Shown: positions 46,946 through 57,205, counted from the first letter of the stretch. The stretch: DNA of 64,000 nt from Shewanella sp. HN-41 (GCF_000217915.1 NZ_AFOZ01000013.1:186001-250000); one strand, 5' to 3'. Numbers and translations: made by a program. The notes: a model not told the origin generated them from the letters alone.

Positions 46946-47377
46946 ATGCGTACAGGTCAAATACTCTGGCCCACAGATTTCTCTGAAACTGCGGCCCATG
47001 CTCTGCGATATGCTATTGAAATGGCAAACCTATATCACGTAGGGCTAAAAATTTTACACGTGGTTGAACAGCCTATGGGGGATGAAAATTTTATGATTCT
47101 ATCTATCACCCCAGAAGAACTTGCTAAGAGTATGGAAGAGGCTGCTGCGACTAAGATGCAGGCTTTACTCGCGGGACTGAAAACGGAACTGCCAATTACA
47201 ACTTTGATCCGCAGGGGCGATCCCGTCGAGCAAATTTTGGAGGAGGCGAAGGGAAAAGATGTCGGCATGGTGGTGATCGCGAGCCATGGTCGTACTGGGA
47301 TCTCTCACTTTTTACATACTAATGTTGCCGAAGCGGTAGCGAACAGCGCGGCTTGCCCAGTGCTCGTTGTTAAATAA
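46946..47377 (+). CDS. Universal stress protein (UspA family)
   Basis: 143 residues. MRTGQILWPTDFSETAAHAL at the start and the C-terminal nucleotide-binding pattern MVVIASHGRTGISHFLHTNVAEAVANSAACPVLVVK (G-x2-G-x9-G-S/T class) mark an ATP-binding-type Usp. It is cytosolic and expected to rise in stress or stationary phase. A close paralogue is encoded 190 bp downstream. Confidence 0.92.
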   Translation: MRTGQILWPTDFSETAAHALRYAIEMANLYHVGLKILHVVEQPMGDENFMILSITPEELAKSMEEAAATKMQALLAGLKTELPITTLIRRGDPVEQILEEAKGKDVGMVVIASHGRTGISHFLHTNVAEAVANSAACPVLVVK

Positions 47378-47399
47378 CAATGAGTTTATAGCCGGATGC

Positions 47400-47428
47400 A
47401 AAGGGCGCTATTGCGCCCTTTGTTTTTG
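47400..47428 (+). terminator. Terminator of first usp gene
   Basis: AAAGGGCGC / GCGCCCTTT with a TATT loop, then GTTTTTG. It separates the two usp paralogues into distinct units. Confidence 0.85.
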
Positions 47429-47567
47429 ATTAATAAGGAATAATTGGTTAAAATGTCCTAGTGGAAAATATAGCTTACTACTATAAAAGAGTGCTATTTT
47501 GATACTGAATAGATAGGTTTTACCCCTGAGATAAGCCAACTTAAAAACTCAAACGATGGATATGATT

Positions 47568-48005
47568 ATGCGTACTCAAGAAGTGTTATGCCCTACGGAT
47601 TTTTCTGCAACCGCTGCCCATGCTCTTAAATATGCAGTTGAAATGGCTAATTTTTATCAAGTTAATATCCGATTGTTGCATGTGACTAGCCCATCTAGAA
47701 GCGCTCATTTTTACGGTGTTGCCGTGGATACTCCAGCAACATTAGAAAAGGCATTGGCAACTTTTGTTGAGGCTAAAATGCAGACATTACAACAGGACAT
47801 GCAACGGGATTTAGCAGCGGGTTTAAGCATAAAAACCGTTATTCGCCATGGTGATGCGAGCGAGGAAATTTTGGCAGAATCCGCCGATGTGGGCATGGTC
47901 GTGATTGCCAGTCATGGCTGTAGTGGTTTAGCCGATTTTCTAAAGCCCCATGTGAGCCAAGACATAGTCAAACTGGCTAAATGTCCGGTACTGGTTATTA
48001 AATAG
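47568..48005 (+). CDS. Universal stress protein (UspA family), paralogue 2
   Basis: 145 residues from ATG 47568, so that the start (MRTQEVLCPTDFSATAAHALKYA) aligns with its neighbour; an ATG at 47556 would add four residues. The C-terminal MVVIASHGCSGLADFLKPHVSQDIVKLAKCPVLVIK keeps the Usp nucleotide pattern with Cys in place of Arg-Thr. It clearly arose by tandem duplication of the first copy. The terminator between them implies separate promoters and perhaps different conditions of expression. Confidence 0.9.
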   Translation: MRTQEVLCPTDFSATAAHALKYAVEMANFYQVNIRLLHVTSPSRSAHFYGVAVDTPATLEKALATFVEAKMQTLQQDMQRDLAAGLSIKTVIRHGDASEEILAESADVGMVVIASHGCSGLADFLKPHVSQDIVKLAKCPVLVIK

Positions 48006-48021
48006 AGTGATTTCTTCGCCC

Positions 48022-48873
48022 TTAGAGTGGGTCGTTTTTAAGGATGGCAGGATCCAGTATAGTGCTCGTCGCCTCGCTCTCTAGGGATAGGAGGCGTTGA
48101 TATTTTTCCTGTAGCGCTGCTAACGTACCATCTCCCGTTATTTGTTTGAGACCCACATTAAAATCATCCCGAATATGGGCATCTAAAAAGGCGAAGCGGT
48201 ATTCGGTAGGTGGGAATATTTTATTGCATATAGCGACTTGCTTTATTTCTTTTTCGGTCAGCTTTCCTTCAAGGTAGGCCTGTTTTAGATAGTACTTGAA
48301 AATATTTTTATCCATCACAACCACATCGGCCCTATGTTTCATCAACATATATACCTGTTGTATTTGCCGCGCCTGCTCTTGATAGCTGCTATTGGCCTTA
48401 GCCATGCGGGTAAATTCCTCCCCGAGCAGAAATGAGGCACGCTGGAAGGCAACCACTTTTAGATGGTGTAAGTCATCTATGTTATTAATCTTAAAATTTT
48501 TATTTTCAAGGGTGATGGCACAGTTTTGGTAGGTGATGGCGACATCCGAGTAAAATACCTTATCGATCATGCCCTCTTTGATATTGATAATGCCATCGAG
48601 TTTCCCCTCCTTTAACTCATGGAAAGTACGGGCAAAAGGAAGATATTGAATGGAGGCGTTATGTCCCTTGACTGCAAGTGCTTGATGGAGCAGTTCGAGT
48701 TCGAGTCCGCTGTTTGTCTCTTGGATCACATAGGGGGGAATTGAGAGACTCACTCCAATTTTAAGCTCGGTCGCTTGGCTAATTTGATAATTGAATAGGG
48801 CGAATAACCCTATCCATCTGCAACAGTTAGGGGAAATATTTGAGTAATTGGAGATAATTTTATTATGTAACAT
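48022..48873 (-). CDS. Periplasmic solute-binding protein (family 3 type)
   Basis: 283 residues with an N-terminal hydrophobic signal. LKIGVSLSIPPYVIQETNSGLELELLHQALAVKG and LDGIINIKEG follow the SBP_bac_3 pattern, as found in amino-acid-binding proteins and in sensor-kinase input domains. No permease or ATPase is next to it; such orphan proteins are frequent in Shewanella. The ligand is unknown. It converges with the second usp gene, 16 bp apart. Confidence 0.8.
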   Translation of the reverse strand: MLHNKIISNYSNISPNCCRWIGLFALFNYQISQATELKIGVSLSIPPYVIQETNSGLELELLHQALAVKGHNASIQYLPFARTFHELKEGKLDGIINIKEGMIDKVFYSDVAITYQNCAITLENKNFKINNIDDLHHLKVVAFQRASFLLGEEFTRMAKANSSYQEQARQIQQVYMLMKHRADVVVMDKNIFKYYLKQAYLEGKLTEKEIKQVAICNKIFPPTEYRFAFLDAHIRDDFNVGLKQITGDGTLAALQEKYQRLLSLESEATSTILDPAILKNDPL

Positions 48874-49003
48874 AAATGACTAAAACCTCCACGGGACTCA
48901 GAAGTTGCTGTATTCGAGACTCGCTACACCATTCCATGGCTCACTTAGATAAGTGTAGTGTGTCTAGGTATCTCTCAACTTAATTTATTCAAATATTCGG
49001 CTA

Positions 49004-49555
49004 TTAAAAGGATGAACCAGGTTCAGTTAAAAAGGCAATCTCATCGGTAGTCGACTCTCTGCCTAAAATGTTATTTCTGTGGGGGTAACGGCCAAATCTA
49101 TCGATAATGGCCTTATGGCGAAGTTCAAATTCGAGGTTAGCCAGTGCCGCTTCGCGATTAAAAAGTTTTACCGCCACTTGGTGAATGATAGCCGACTCAC
49201 TGTGCATATAAGGCATAAAGAGAAAGGGAACTTGTTTGGGTTTTAGGGCCAAATCTACCTGCTGAGCGACGGCTTCTTGAGCTAGCACTAAGGCGATGGC
49301 ATCGGCTTCGAAGGCGGCGGGGGTATCGCGGTAAATATTACGTGAGAATTGATCTAGCACGATAATCTCGGCTAATCGCCCCTGTGGGGTGATACGCCAA
49401 TGCGCGAGTTCGGCCCGTTTGGCTTGTTGCAGGATCCCTTCGAAACGCGCTTTGATTTGTGCATCAAAGTCAATGTCTTTTATCCACCAATATTTGGGAG
49501 GGATTTCCTCAAACCAAAAGCTAAGCACTTGATCTGCGGTGATTGTCTGGTTCAT
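49004..49555 (-). CDS. DUF924 family protein
   Basis: 183 residues from ATG 49555 (MNQTITADQVLSFWFEEIPP); upstream in-frame codons look non-coding. VLSFWF, KYWWIKD, IIVLDQFSRNIYRDTPAAFEAD, FLFMPYMHSES and FGRYPHRNNILGRESTTDE are the DUF924 hallmarks (TPR-like helical fold). Function unknown; widespread and usually monocistronic, as here. Confidence 0.9.
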   Translation of the reverse strand: MNQTITADQVLSFWFEEIPPKYWWIKDIDFDAQIKARFEGILQQAKRAELAHWRITPQGRLAEIIVLDQFSRNIYRDTPAAFEADAIALVLAQEAVAQQVDLALKPKQVPFLFMPYMHSESAIIHQVAVKLFNREAALANLEFELRHKAIIDRFGRYPHRNNILGRESTTDEIAFLTEPGSSF

Positions 49556-49688
49556 GTTGGCATTCTTTCTTCGGTGGATACTTGCCCTATGAATAACAGC
49601 GATAGGGGGACGAATACAAGCTTTTGCTGAAATACCCAGTCTCATCGCTGTTCAGAATTATCTACAGCTTTATTGGATGAGCAGGGTT

Positions 49689-50430
49689 TCGCTAAGCAGG
49701 CTCTCTGCGTCAAGGGTGAGCATCACAAACTGATAAACTGTATGGATTCGCTGTATGTATGAACTGTATGTATTACTGTGGGGAAAAGGACAACAATTTA
49801 ACGCTGGCTATTGCCTTATTGACTGAATATCAAGTAGTTTTAATGCTAGTTCCCTTTGTTTTTTAATGAGCCATCCTATGCCACTTCCTCAGCCAGTTTC
49901 ACAACAGGTTTCAAAGCAACATAAGGCGTTTTTGCGTAAGCTCTATTTAGCGCATTTAATGGATGATGACCGCCATAATCTATTATCACTCAATAAGTTA
50001 ACTGGTATGCCACGGCGTACGCTACAGGATGCCATTGCGGCGTTTGAGGATATAGGCATCAGTGTCGAATTCGTGCAGGAAGGTAGCCGTAATAATGCGG
50101 GCTACTATCGAGTTGTGACTTGGGGGCCGATCAGCAGTGCTTGGGTTGACACCCATATGGCGGATATTGCTGATCTTATTGGGATAACCACCGATAACTA
50201 GCCGTTTTACATCATTCGTTATTAAACCGATACCACAATTAACCTAGATCAATATGCTACCCGTGTTTTGAGCATTTTTTATGCTGTAACCTAAATAGCA
50301 GTTTCGAATTGTAGCTCACTTTGTAGAGCGAGCAAGGTATCGTTAAGCAGGCCCTCTGCGCCATGGTGAGCATCGCATAGCGATACGCTGCGAACGAGAG
50401 CTATGGTGAGCGAACTGGTTTTTGTGTATG
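49689..50430. repeat. Repeat fragments flanking the small HTH gene
   Basis: GCTAAGCAGGCTCTCTGCG and following GGTGAGCATC (49689-49726) recur as GTTAAGCAGGCCCTCTGCG and GGTGAGCATC (50343-50378). The second copy continues with CGAACGAGAGCTATGG and GCGAACTGG, close to the inverted structured repeat at 13310-13350. So pieces of the same dispersed family lie on both sides of the gene at 49866. Confidence 0.5.
49866..50201 (+). CDS. Small winged-helix-type DNA-binding protein
   Basis: 111 residues. The middle reads LLSLNKLTGMPRRTLQDAIAAFEDIGISVEFVQEG..NNAGYYRVVTWGPI, a helix-turn-helix followed by a wing-like hairpin. ATG 49866 is taken; ATG 49878 is possible. By fold it is probably a DNA-binding regulator of unknown target. 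It stands alone; repeat fragments lie on both sides. Confidence 0.7.
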   Translation: MSHPMPLPQPVSQQVSKQHKAFLRKLYLAHLMDDDRHNLLSLNKLTGMPRRTLQDAIAAFEDIGISVEFVQEGSRNNAGYYRVVTWGPISSAWVDTHMADIADLIGITTDN

Positions 50431-50533
50431 GGGTGCAGTTGGCGCGGTGGAGCCCCCAGGGAAGAGTTAATGGCGTGCCAGCGTGCGATACCCAGCGATG
50501 TAGCATAATCGGGAACAGTTATTTAGGTTTGGC

Positions 50534-50896
50534 TTAGCCGCCCGTGGCGGGGGTTGCCATCCAGTAATATGCTGCAAATCCAATCCAACTTAAGAGTAAG
50601 AGTGCGATGGCAACCCAAGTGGCGCTGGTAAACTGGCCTTGGGACTCAAGATGCTCGGTAAAAGTATCTGAATCTTCACCCTCAACGGTTGGGCGTGATT
50701 TTGTTTTCAACTGTTGTTTACGGAACTTATCCCGTTCGCGGGCTTTGGCTTTTTGAAGTTTCTTGTATTCGGCTATGCCTTTTTCAATCCCTTGGGCGAT
50801 GAATTTAGTTTGCTCTTTAGTTTGCCCCGGTCTTTGGGTGGCCTTGGCTGCGGCTAGGGCCTCTTGCTGAGTTTCGGTTGAGATATTGGGTTTCAT
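50534..50896 (-). CDS. DUF2956 family protein
   Basis: 120 residues. ISTETQQEALAAAKATQRPGQTKEQTKFIAQGIEKGIAEYKKLQK is the conserved N-terminal helix, followed by a basic stretch and one C-terminal membrane segment (TSATWVAIALLLLSWIGFAAYYW). The C-tail anchor suggests an inner-membrane protein with its charged part in the cytosol. Function unknown; typical of Shewanella and Vibrio relatives. The next 715 bp (50897-51611) contain a doubtful 71-codon ORF at 51232-51447 with no ribosome site and otherwise nothing I can support except the hairpin at 51468. Confidence 0.85.
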   Translation of the reverse strand: MKPNISTETQQEALAAAKATQRPGQTKEQTKFIAQGIEKGIAEYKKLQKAKARERDKFRKQQLKTKSRPTVEGEDSDTFTEHLESQGQFTSATWVAIALLLLSWIGFAAYYWMATPATGG

Positions 50897-51467
50897 CTGT
50901 TTTCTACTTGGGCTGTAAGGGTTAAAAGTCTATACGTGCCGATTATACCTGTATTCTGGTTTAAAAACTTAAGGCCAATATCTTCATTTTACTCAAAAAT
51001 CAGCGGATGCCTCCTGCGAAGCTGCATCCTAAATTTAGTGTATAGTCTTAACCGATAAGGCTTCACTAAGCTTACCTTCACTCACTATTTGCCCTTGTTT
51101 TAATCGCGGGGGCTGAGTGCTAGAACGGGCGGTTTAATGAAGATCCTGTAGCACTAAGACTGCGGTATAAGCCTGTTTATGGGTTAAACGCTGGGTCAAT
51201 TCCAGCCCCCTGTACTGCAGGGCAAGACCTAATGCCGAGGTCGACTCATCCTGTACAATATGGGAAGAAGAGCGATTGGTACAATGCCTTAAGTGGAGTG
51301 GGTTTTATTGCACCATTTGCCTTGGCTGCCGATGGTTGTTACAGCTTAACTGGCGCCGAATTGCGCGATGTGAATTGGCAGCATGACGGCCACCATGCAC
51401 ACCCGAAACCCCAGAGAATGTGCATGTCGCTTAAATTGCTCACTTAAGTTTCTCACTTAAGCGAGCT

Positions 51468-51497
51468 AAATAAACCGCACTCGCTGCGGGTTTATTT
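51468..51497. terminator. Hairpin terminator
   Basis: AAATAAACCGCA / TGCGGGTTTATTT (one G-U or bulge) with a short CTCGC loop and T tracts on both strands. It lies 20 bp past the end of the doubtful ORF 51232-51447, which could mean a small transcript ends here. Confidence 0.7.
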
Positions 51498-51611
51498 TAT
51501 CCTTCTTCAGTAACATAAGCCCGAGCCCTTGAATTTAACTGCAGCAGGTCGCATGTTAGCCATAAAGCGGCATGGTTAGCGGCTTTAAGATTACCCCTAA
51601 AGGATGTCACC

Positions 51612-53495
51612 GTGGCCGAGCCAACAGTAAAATCACCGGAACCGATCAAAATGCAGCCATCACAGGCGGATAAGTCATCGTTGACTATTTTGTCTGAGGG
51701 CGCCTTAAAGCCAACACTCACCATTTCGGTACGGCAAAGAGCCGTGCTACCTTGGATTGCAGGCTTTCTTAAACCCTACAAATGGAAAGTCGCCGCGGCC
51801 GTTCTGTTCCTATTGATTGGCTCACTCGCTTGGTTGTCCTTAGGGCAAGGTGTGCGTTTGATGGTCGATGAGGGCTTTGTGCGGGACAACGCGCAGCGGC
51901 TGAATGAAATTATCCTCCTCGTGCTCGCAATTACCGCCGTTAGCGGTACGGCCGTGTTCTGTCGCTTCTATTTGATGACTTGGCTGGGGGAGCGAGTCAG
52001 CGCCGATATTCGTCTAACTGTTTACAATCAACTGCTTAAACTCTCACCCGCCTTTTACGCTAAGGTGCGTACCGGTGAAGTGATCTCCCGTTTTACCGCC
52101 GACTCTACTTTGCTACAAACTGTGGTGGGCTCGAGTTTATCCATGGCGCTGCGTTCGGGGGTGACAGTGGTAGGGGGCCTAGTGATGATGGGCATTACGA
52201 GCGTTAAGATGACATTGCTCGTGTTATTAGCTGTGCCTTTAGTACTTGGGCCAGTGATCTTTTTCGGTCGCAAAGTACGCGTTTTAGCACGAGAAAGCCA
52301 AGACAGGGTTGCGGATCTGGGGGCCTATGTCGATGAAACACTCCATGAAATCCATACAGTACAAGCCTATGGCCATGAAGATAAAGATCGTAGCTTATTC
52401 AAAACCCGCGTCGAAGATGTGATGTCCGCGGCAAGTGGCCGGATCCGTTATCGTGCTTTGCTGATTTCGTCCGTGATGTTTTTAAGTATCGCCGCGATTG
52501 CGATGGTGACTTGGGTCGGTGCCCACGATGTGATGGTGGGTAAGATGACGGGCGGTGAGCTATCGGCCTTTATGTTTTACGCTGTGATGGTCGCGGGCGC
52601 CGTAGCGACCATTAGTGAAGTGATAGGCGAGATCCAGCGGGCCTCGGGCGCCGCGGAGCGCTTAATCGAACTGGCTGAAACCCCAGTGGATATTCCCGTT
52701 GCGACTCATCCAGTGACTTTACCCGCCAAGGTGAGTGGTGAGTTAGTCATCGAGGGGCTTAATTTTGCCTATCCAGAGCAGGATGCCTTAGTGCTAAAAC
52801 AGCTCAATATGGCCATTGCCGCGGGGGAGCGGGTCGCCTTAGTCGGTCCAAGTGGCGCGGGTAAGAGCACCCTGTTCCAGCTGTTGCAGCGCTTTTATGT
52901 GCCTAGCGCTGGCAGCATTCGATTAGAAGGAATCGATATTGCGAACTTAACCCCACAGGACCTGCGGGCGCAATTTGCCTTAGTGCCGCAGGATTCTGTG
53001 ATCTTTGCGACCAGTGTACTTGAAAATGTGCGCTATGGCCGAGTCGGTGCAACCGAGCAGGAGGTGATAGACGCCTGTATTGCGGCCCGCGCCCACGAGT
53101 TTATTAGCGAATTTACTGAGGGTTATCAAACCTATTTAGGTGAGCGTGGTGTGCGACTTTCTGGCGGACAAAAACAGCGGATTGCCATAGCGCGGGCGAT
53201 TTTAGCCGACAGACCCATATTGTTACTCGACGAGGCGACCAGCGCCTTAGATGCCCTGAGCGAGCAAAAAGTGAAACAAGCGCTGGATGTATTGATGGCG
53301 GGTAAAACGACCTTGATTATTGCCCATCGCCTATCGACGGTAATCAATGCCGATAGGATTTTTGTCTTCGATAAGGGTGAGATTGTTGCCTGCGGCCGTC
53401 ACCAAGAGTTGATGCAATCCAATGCCTTATACCGTGAGTTTGCCAATTTACAGCTACTGACCGAAGAGGCCTCAGGCAACGTCTTGAATGATTGA
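51612..53495 (+). CDS. MsbA-like ABC exporter (membrane domain fused to ATPase)
   Basis: 627 residues from GTG 51612 with AAGGA upstream. Six membrane segments (about residues 55-345) are followed by the nucleotide-binding domain: Walker A GPSGAGKST, signature LSGGQKQRIAIARAI, Walker B ILLLDEATSALD and H-loop IAHRLST. This is the type IV exporter layout of MsbA-like lipid and drug exporters. It is a homodimer by family habit. Monocistronic; converges on the acyl-CoA ligase with a shared terminator. Confidence 0.92.
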   Translation: MAEPTVKSPEPIKMQPSQADKSSLTILSEGALKPTLTISVRQRAVLPWIAGFLKPYKWKVAAAVLFLLIGSLAWLSLGQGVRLMVDEGFVRDNAQRLNEIILLVLAITAVSGTAVFCRFYLMTWLGERVSADIRLTVYNQLLKLSPAFYAKVRTGEVISRFTADSTLLQTVVGSSLSMALRSGVTVVGGLVMMGITSVKMTLLVLLAVPLVLGPVIFFGRKVRVLARESQDRVADLGAYVDETLHEIHTVQAYGHEDKDRSLFKTRVEDVMSAASGRIRYRALLISSVMFLSIAAIAMVTWVGAHDVMVGKMTGGELSAFMFYAVMVAGAVATISEVIGEIQRASGAAERLIELAETPVDIPVATHPVTLPAKVSGELVIEGLNFAYPEQDALVLKQLNMAIAAGERVALVGPSGAGKSTLFQLLQRFYVPSAGSIRLEGIDIANLTPQDLRAQFALVPQDSVIFATSVLENVRYGRVGATEQEVIDACIAARAHEFISEFTEGYQTYLGERGVRLSGGQKQRIAIARAILADRPILLLDEATSALDALSEQKVKQALDVLMAGKTTLIIAHRLSTVINADRIFVFDKGEIVACGRHQELMQSNALYREFANLQLLTEEASGNVLND

Positions 53496-53507
53496 GCTTA
53501 AAGGAAA

Positions 53508-53556
53508 CCCAGTAAGCTCGAAGTTTTGAGTTAACTCAAATGAGCCGCTTACTGGG
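53508..53556. terminator. Bidirectional terminator between convergent genes
   Basis: CCCAGTAAGC / GCTTACTGGG form an outer stem and TTTTGAGTTAACTCAAA an inner one. It lies 13 bp past the exporter stop and 9 bp past the ligase stop. Confidence 0.7.
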
Positions 53557-53565
53557 CGCGTGTCA

Positions 53566-55161
53566 TTAGTTTTTAAGTTCGCGGCGTAGAATTTTACCGA
53601 CAGTGCTCTTAGGTAATTGCACCATAAACTCGATCATTTTAGGTATCTTGTAGCCCGTTAATTGCTCGCGGCAATAGGCTAAAATGGCCTCCTTAGCCTG
53701 CTGCTGATCCTGGTTATTATCCTTGAGCACGATAAAGGCTTTGACCGCTTCGCCCGAATGATCATCTTTGACTCCCACCACGGCGCATTCGATCACATTT
53801 GGGTGGCTAGCAAGGACATTTTCCACTTCGTTGGGATAGACGTTAAAACCTGAGACGATAATCATATCCTTTTTGCGATCAACAATTTGATGGAAACCTT
53901 CAGCGGTTGCTACGGCAATATCCCCGGTTTTAAAGAAGCCGTCTTCGGTCATTACATTGGCGGTTTCCTGTGGATTATTCCAGTATCCTAGCATCACCTG
54001 AGGGCCGCGGGCGGCGAGTTCACCGGCTTCTCCGGGAGCGACTTCATTGCCGTTTTCATCTAAGAGTTTAACTTCAGTGCTAATCACGGGTTTACCAATA
54101 GTCCCAAGCTTCTGATAACCTGGGGCATTGAGTGAGATCACCGGCGAGGTCTCAGATAATCCATAACCTTCACTGATCATATTGCCTGTGGTTTGTTGCC
54201 AAATATTGGCCGCCGCGGCCGTGAGTGCTGTGCCGCCCGATATAGTGATTTTTAAGTGGCTAAAGTCCAGCGCCTTAAACTCGGGTTGATGGCATAGGGC
54301 GACAAAGAGGGTATTGAGCCCCGCAAACCCAGTGAAGGGATATTGGGCAAGCGTTTTAATTAAGCCACCAATATCCCGTGGATTTGGAATTAACACCGAG
54401 CAACCGCCGCACTCGAAATACAGCACTAAATTCACCATAAAAGCGTAAATATGGTAAATCGGCAGCGGTGCTACGAAGATATCCTCACCCTCGGTAATCA
54501 CACTGCCAATGCGGGATTTCACCTGCGCCGCATTGGCAAGCATATTGCCGTGGGTCAACATGGCACCCTTGGATAATCCCGTTGTTCCCCCCGTGTATTG
54601 CAGGGCCGAGAGGTCATCGAGTTTAGGGCTTAAGCGGGTGAAGGGGAGTTCAGCACCTTGTTTTAAGATCTGACAAAACTCCACATTCTTAAGGCCAGTT
54701 TTAGGTTGCACATGGGGATCGATCAAATCCAGCGGGTGAGTTGAGATAACGAGCTCGATATTGGTGCTGTCGACGACCTTAGCTAAGGTCGGCAATAGGT
54801 CGGATAATATGACTAAGGCTTTAGCGCCGGAATCATTGAACTGATGAATAAGCTCACGTTCAGTATAGAGGGGGTTAGTGTTAACGAGGATAAGGCCCGC
54901 CCTGAGTGCGCCATAGGCCGCGATAACAAATTGGGTAATATTGGGCAATTGAATGGCAATGCGATCGCCGGGTTTTAGGTCGGTTTTGTTCTGTAAATAG
55001 GCGGCAAAGTAACGCGAATCGCGTTCTATCTCATTAAAACTGCTGGTTTTACCAAGGCAGGCATAGGCGGGTTTATCGCCATAACGCAGGCTGGTTTTCT
55101 CGATCAAATCGACGAGTGATGAGTAGTTGAGTTTGAGTTGGGAGTCTTGATCGTATGCCAT
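53566..55161 (-). CDS. Long-chain acyl-CoA synthetase (FadD-like AMP-binding protein)
   Basis: 531 residues. The P-loop-like A3 motif is YTGGTTGLSKGAM, A5 is GYGLSETSPV, A7-A8 is KTGDIA and KKDMIIVSGFNVYPNEVE, and A10 is KSTVGKILRREL with the catalytic Lys. It activates fatty acids to acyl-AMP and then acyl-CoA at the inner face of the membrane. It is close to FadD but shorter (E. coli 561), so it may be a paralogue with a different chain preference. The 543 bp upstream (55162-55704) hold its promoter and no other gene that I can see. Confidence 0.9.
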   Translation of the reverse strand: MAYDQDSQLKLNYSSLVDLIEKTSLRYGDKPAYACLGKTSSFNEIERDSRYFAAYLQNKTDLKPGDRIAIQLPNITQFVIAAYGALRAGLILVNTNPLYTERELIHQFNDSGAKALVILSDLLPTLAKVVDSTNIELVISTHPLDLIDPHVQPKTGLKNVEFCQILKQGAELPFTRLSPKLDDLSALQYTGGTTGLSKGAMLTHGNMLANAAQVKSRIGSVITEGEDIFVAPLPIYHIYAFMVNLVLYFECGGCSVLIPNPRDIGGLIKTLAQYPFTGFAGLNTLFVALCHQPEFKALDFSHLKITISGGTALTAAAANIWQQTTGNMISEGYGLSETSPVISLNAPGYQKLGTIGKPVISTEVKLLDENGNEVAPGEAGELAARGPQVMLGYWNNPQETANVMTEDGFFKTGDIAVATAEGFHQIVDRKKDMIIVSGFNVYPNEVENVLASHPNVIECAVVGVKDDHSGEAVKAFIVLKDNNQDQQQAKEAILAYCREQLTGYKIPKMIEFMVQLPKSTVGKILRRELKN

Positions 55162-55704
55162 GCTGAACTACCTCAAAGATGATGTTTATTAATTGTTATT
55201 GTTCTAGAGTTAAACAGGTGTTTAGATTAGAGGCTGCTAGCACTGGAGGTCAATGCTTATCGTGAAAAAAGATCGCTATGCCAATAAGGTATCTTTATGT
55301 AACAAATAGTATTTTTACTCTAAAGTTTAGAGCTTAACTATAGCTTAAGTTTGAGCTTTTTGATGCGTTGGGAGTGAGAAAGTGCAGTGACTCTACTGTG
55401 ATTTTAGTACCGAGGCTAGGTTAATGCTGAGTTAATTTGGCGCGCAAGAGATATCGAAGGCAGAGTGGGATAGCCAATATCCCTTGGTATTGGATGGGTA
55501 AAATGGTGTGTGCTTTGCCTCCCCAGGAGTATTATTAGTAGCCTATGTTCTTTGTATCTGTGCAGATCCTATTTTAAATCAATAGAGTATATGAGTTTAT
55601 AACTTGAATCGGCGCTTAGGTTTATTCCTTAAGCGCCGAACTAGTCGTTAATGTGGATGGCTACTCATATTGGCAGCTCTAGTATGACTGTCTAAAGGTT
55701 AGCG

Positions 55705-57149
55705 CTAGGGGCTAAAGAATCCGGTTTCTTGGCTAACCTGTTGCTTTGGTTCTTGAATATCCGTTACTGAAAATTGGATTATTTTACGCCCAGAGGGAAT
55801 GGCTGCCTTATCTGCTAATACCGTCACTGGGTACTCCGACTGCTCGCCCGCGGCCAAGGTGATAACAGGTTCGGCAATGAGGCTAAAGGGCATTTCACTC
55901 AGCACAGCGATTTGATATTGCTTGGTTTGCTGCGTCTTGTTGCGAATTTTCAGTTGATAGGTGTTTTCGACTTTATTATCCACAGTTTCGCGGTAGAGAC
56001 TCTGGCGATCGCGAATAACGTTAAGCTGAATTTCACTGCGGCTATTTAAGTCTAATCCTATGACAACCAGCATTATGATAACGGCTGCACCATAACCGAT
56101 AAAACGCGGTGAGCGCCAATAGGAATGGGATACTCCCTTTAGCTCGTTCTCGCTGATATAACCAATCAGATTTTGTTGGTAATCGAATTTCAACATGGTT
56201 TCATTGCAGGCATCGACACAGGCACCGCAGTTGATGCACTCGTATTGCAAACCATTACGAATATCTATGCCTGTTGGGCAAACCTCGACACATAAATTAC
56301 AGTCCACACAATCGCCTAGCCCATGCTCACTGGGGGGGATCTCTTGCTTACGTTTACGGGGACCTCGGGATTCACCACGCTGCGCATCATAGGTCACGGT
56401 TTTAGTATTAGCATCAAACATCACTGCTTGAAAGCGAGCATAGGGACAGCAGTGTAAGCACATTTGCTCACGCATCCAACCCGCATTGAGGTAAGTGCAA
56501 ATAGCGAAAAACCAGACCCAAGCCGTGACCCAGAAACTGGCATTGCCGGTGAATATCTCCAAGTAGAGTTCGCGGGCAGGAATAAAATAACCAATAAAAC
56601 CACAGCCCGTGAGCAGAGCGGCGAGCCCCCAGAGTAGGTGTTTTGCACTGCGTTTGCCGATTTTACTGCCAGACCATGGCGCTTTGTCGAGTTGTTTTCT
56701 CTTATTGCCGTTGCCTTCGATACGGGCCTCGATCCACACAAAAATAAAGGTCCATGCGGTTTGCGGGCAAAGGTATCCGCACCAGACTCGACCCCAGAAT
56801 ACTGTGATAAAGAATAGACCGAAGGCGGCGGCAATAAAGACCCACGCTAGCAGTGTAAAGTCCTGTGGCCAGAGCGTGATCCCAAAAAAGAAAACTGCTG
56901 TTTGTCTACATCTAAGAGTATCGCTTGGCGGCCGTCGATGGAGATAAATGGCAACACAAAAAACAGCACTATTAATAGACTGTTCATCATAGTTCTAAGG
57001 CGTTGAAAGTAGCCTTTTTGTTCACGAAAATGAATGCGACTAGAGCGGTTCGCTGTTGTATTGGGCTGGGTTGAGATGTCCCTTATCGGAATATAGTGCT
57101 TAGCTGAAGAGGGGGTGTCCGCATTCGGGGTTATTTCACTCTTTGGCAT
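55705..57149 (-). pseudogene. ccoG: Cytochrome c oxidase accessory protein CcoG, one frameshift
   Basis: The N-terminal part (from ATG 57149) has FLPFISIDGRQAILLDVDKQQF and then runs off-frame to a stop at 56847. Adding one T (minus strand) at the run 56884-56889 gives SFFGITLWPQDFTLLAWVF and continues through CGYLCPQTAWTF, CPYARFQAVMFD, then the two 4Fe-4S motifs CVDCNLCVEVCPTGI and CINCGACVDACN, and a C-terminal Ig-like domain. Restored length is 481 residues, normal for CcoG, which has several membrane segments and reduces copper for cbb3 oxidase. No ccoNOP is nearby. It has its own sigma-54 promoter and upstream palindromes. Confidence 0.85.
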
Positions 57150-57188
57150 ATTGAGGTCCTAACGGCTTAAATAAGATTTAACCCCTAT

Positions 57189-57205
57189 AGCAAGCGGCAG
57201 GCCAA
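57189..57205 (-). promoter_or_regulatory. Sigma-54 promoter of ccoG
   Basis: On the minus strand TTGGCCTGCCGCTTGCT matches the -24/-12 consensus, with GG and GC exactly 10 bp apart. The start would be near 57178, about 30 bp before the ccoG ATG. Confidence 0.78.

Noticed and set aside
51232-51447. 71-codon plus-strand ORF before the MsbA-like gene
   Set aside because: No ribosome site and no recognisable pattern; the hairpin 20 bp downstream is the only point in its favour.
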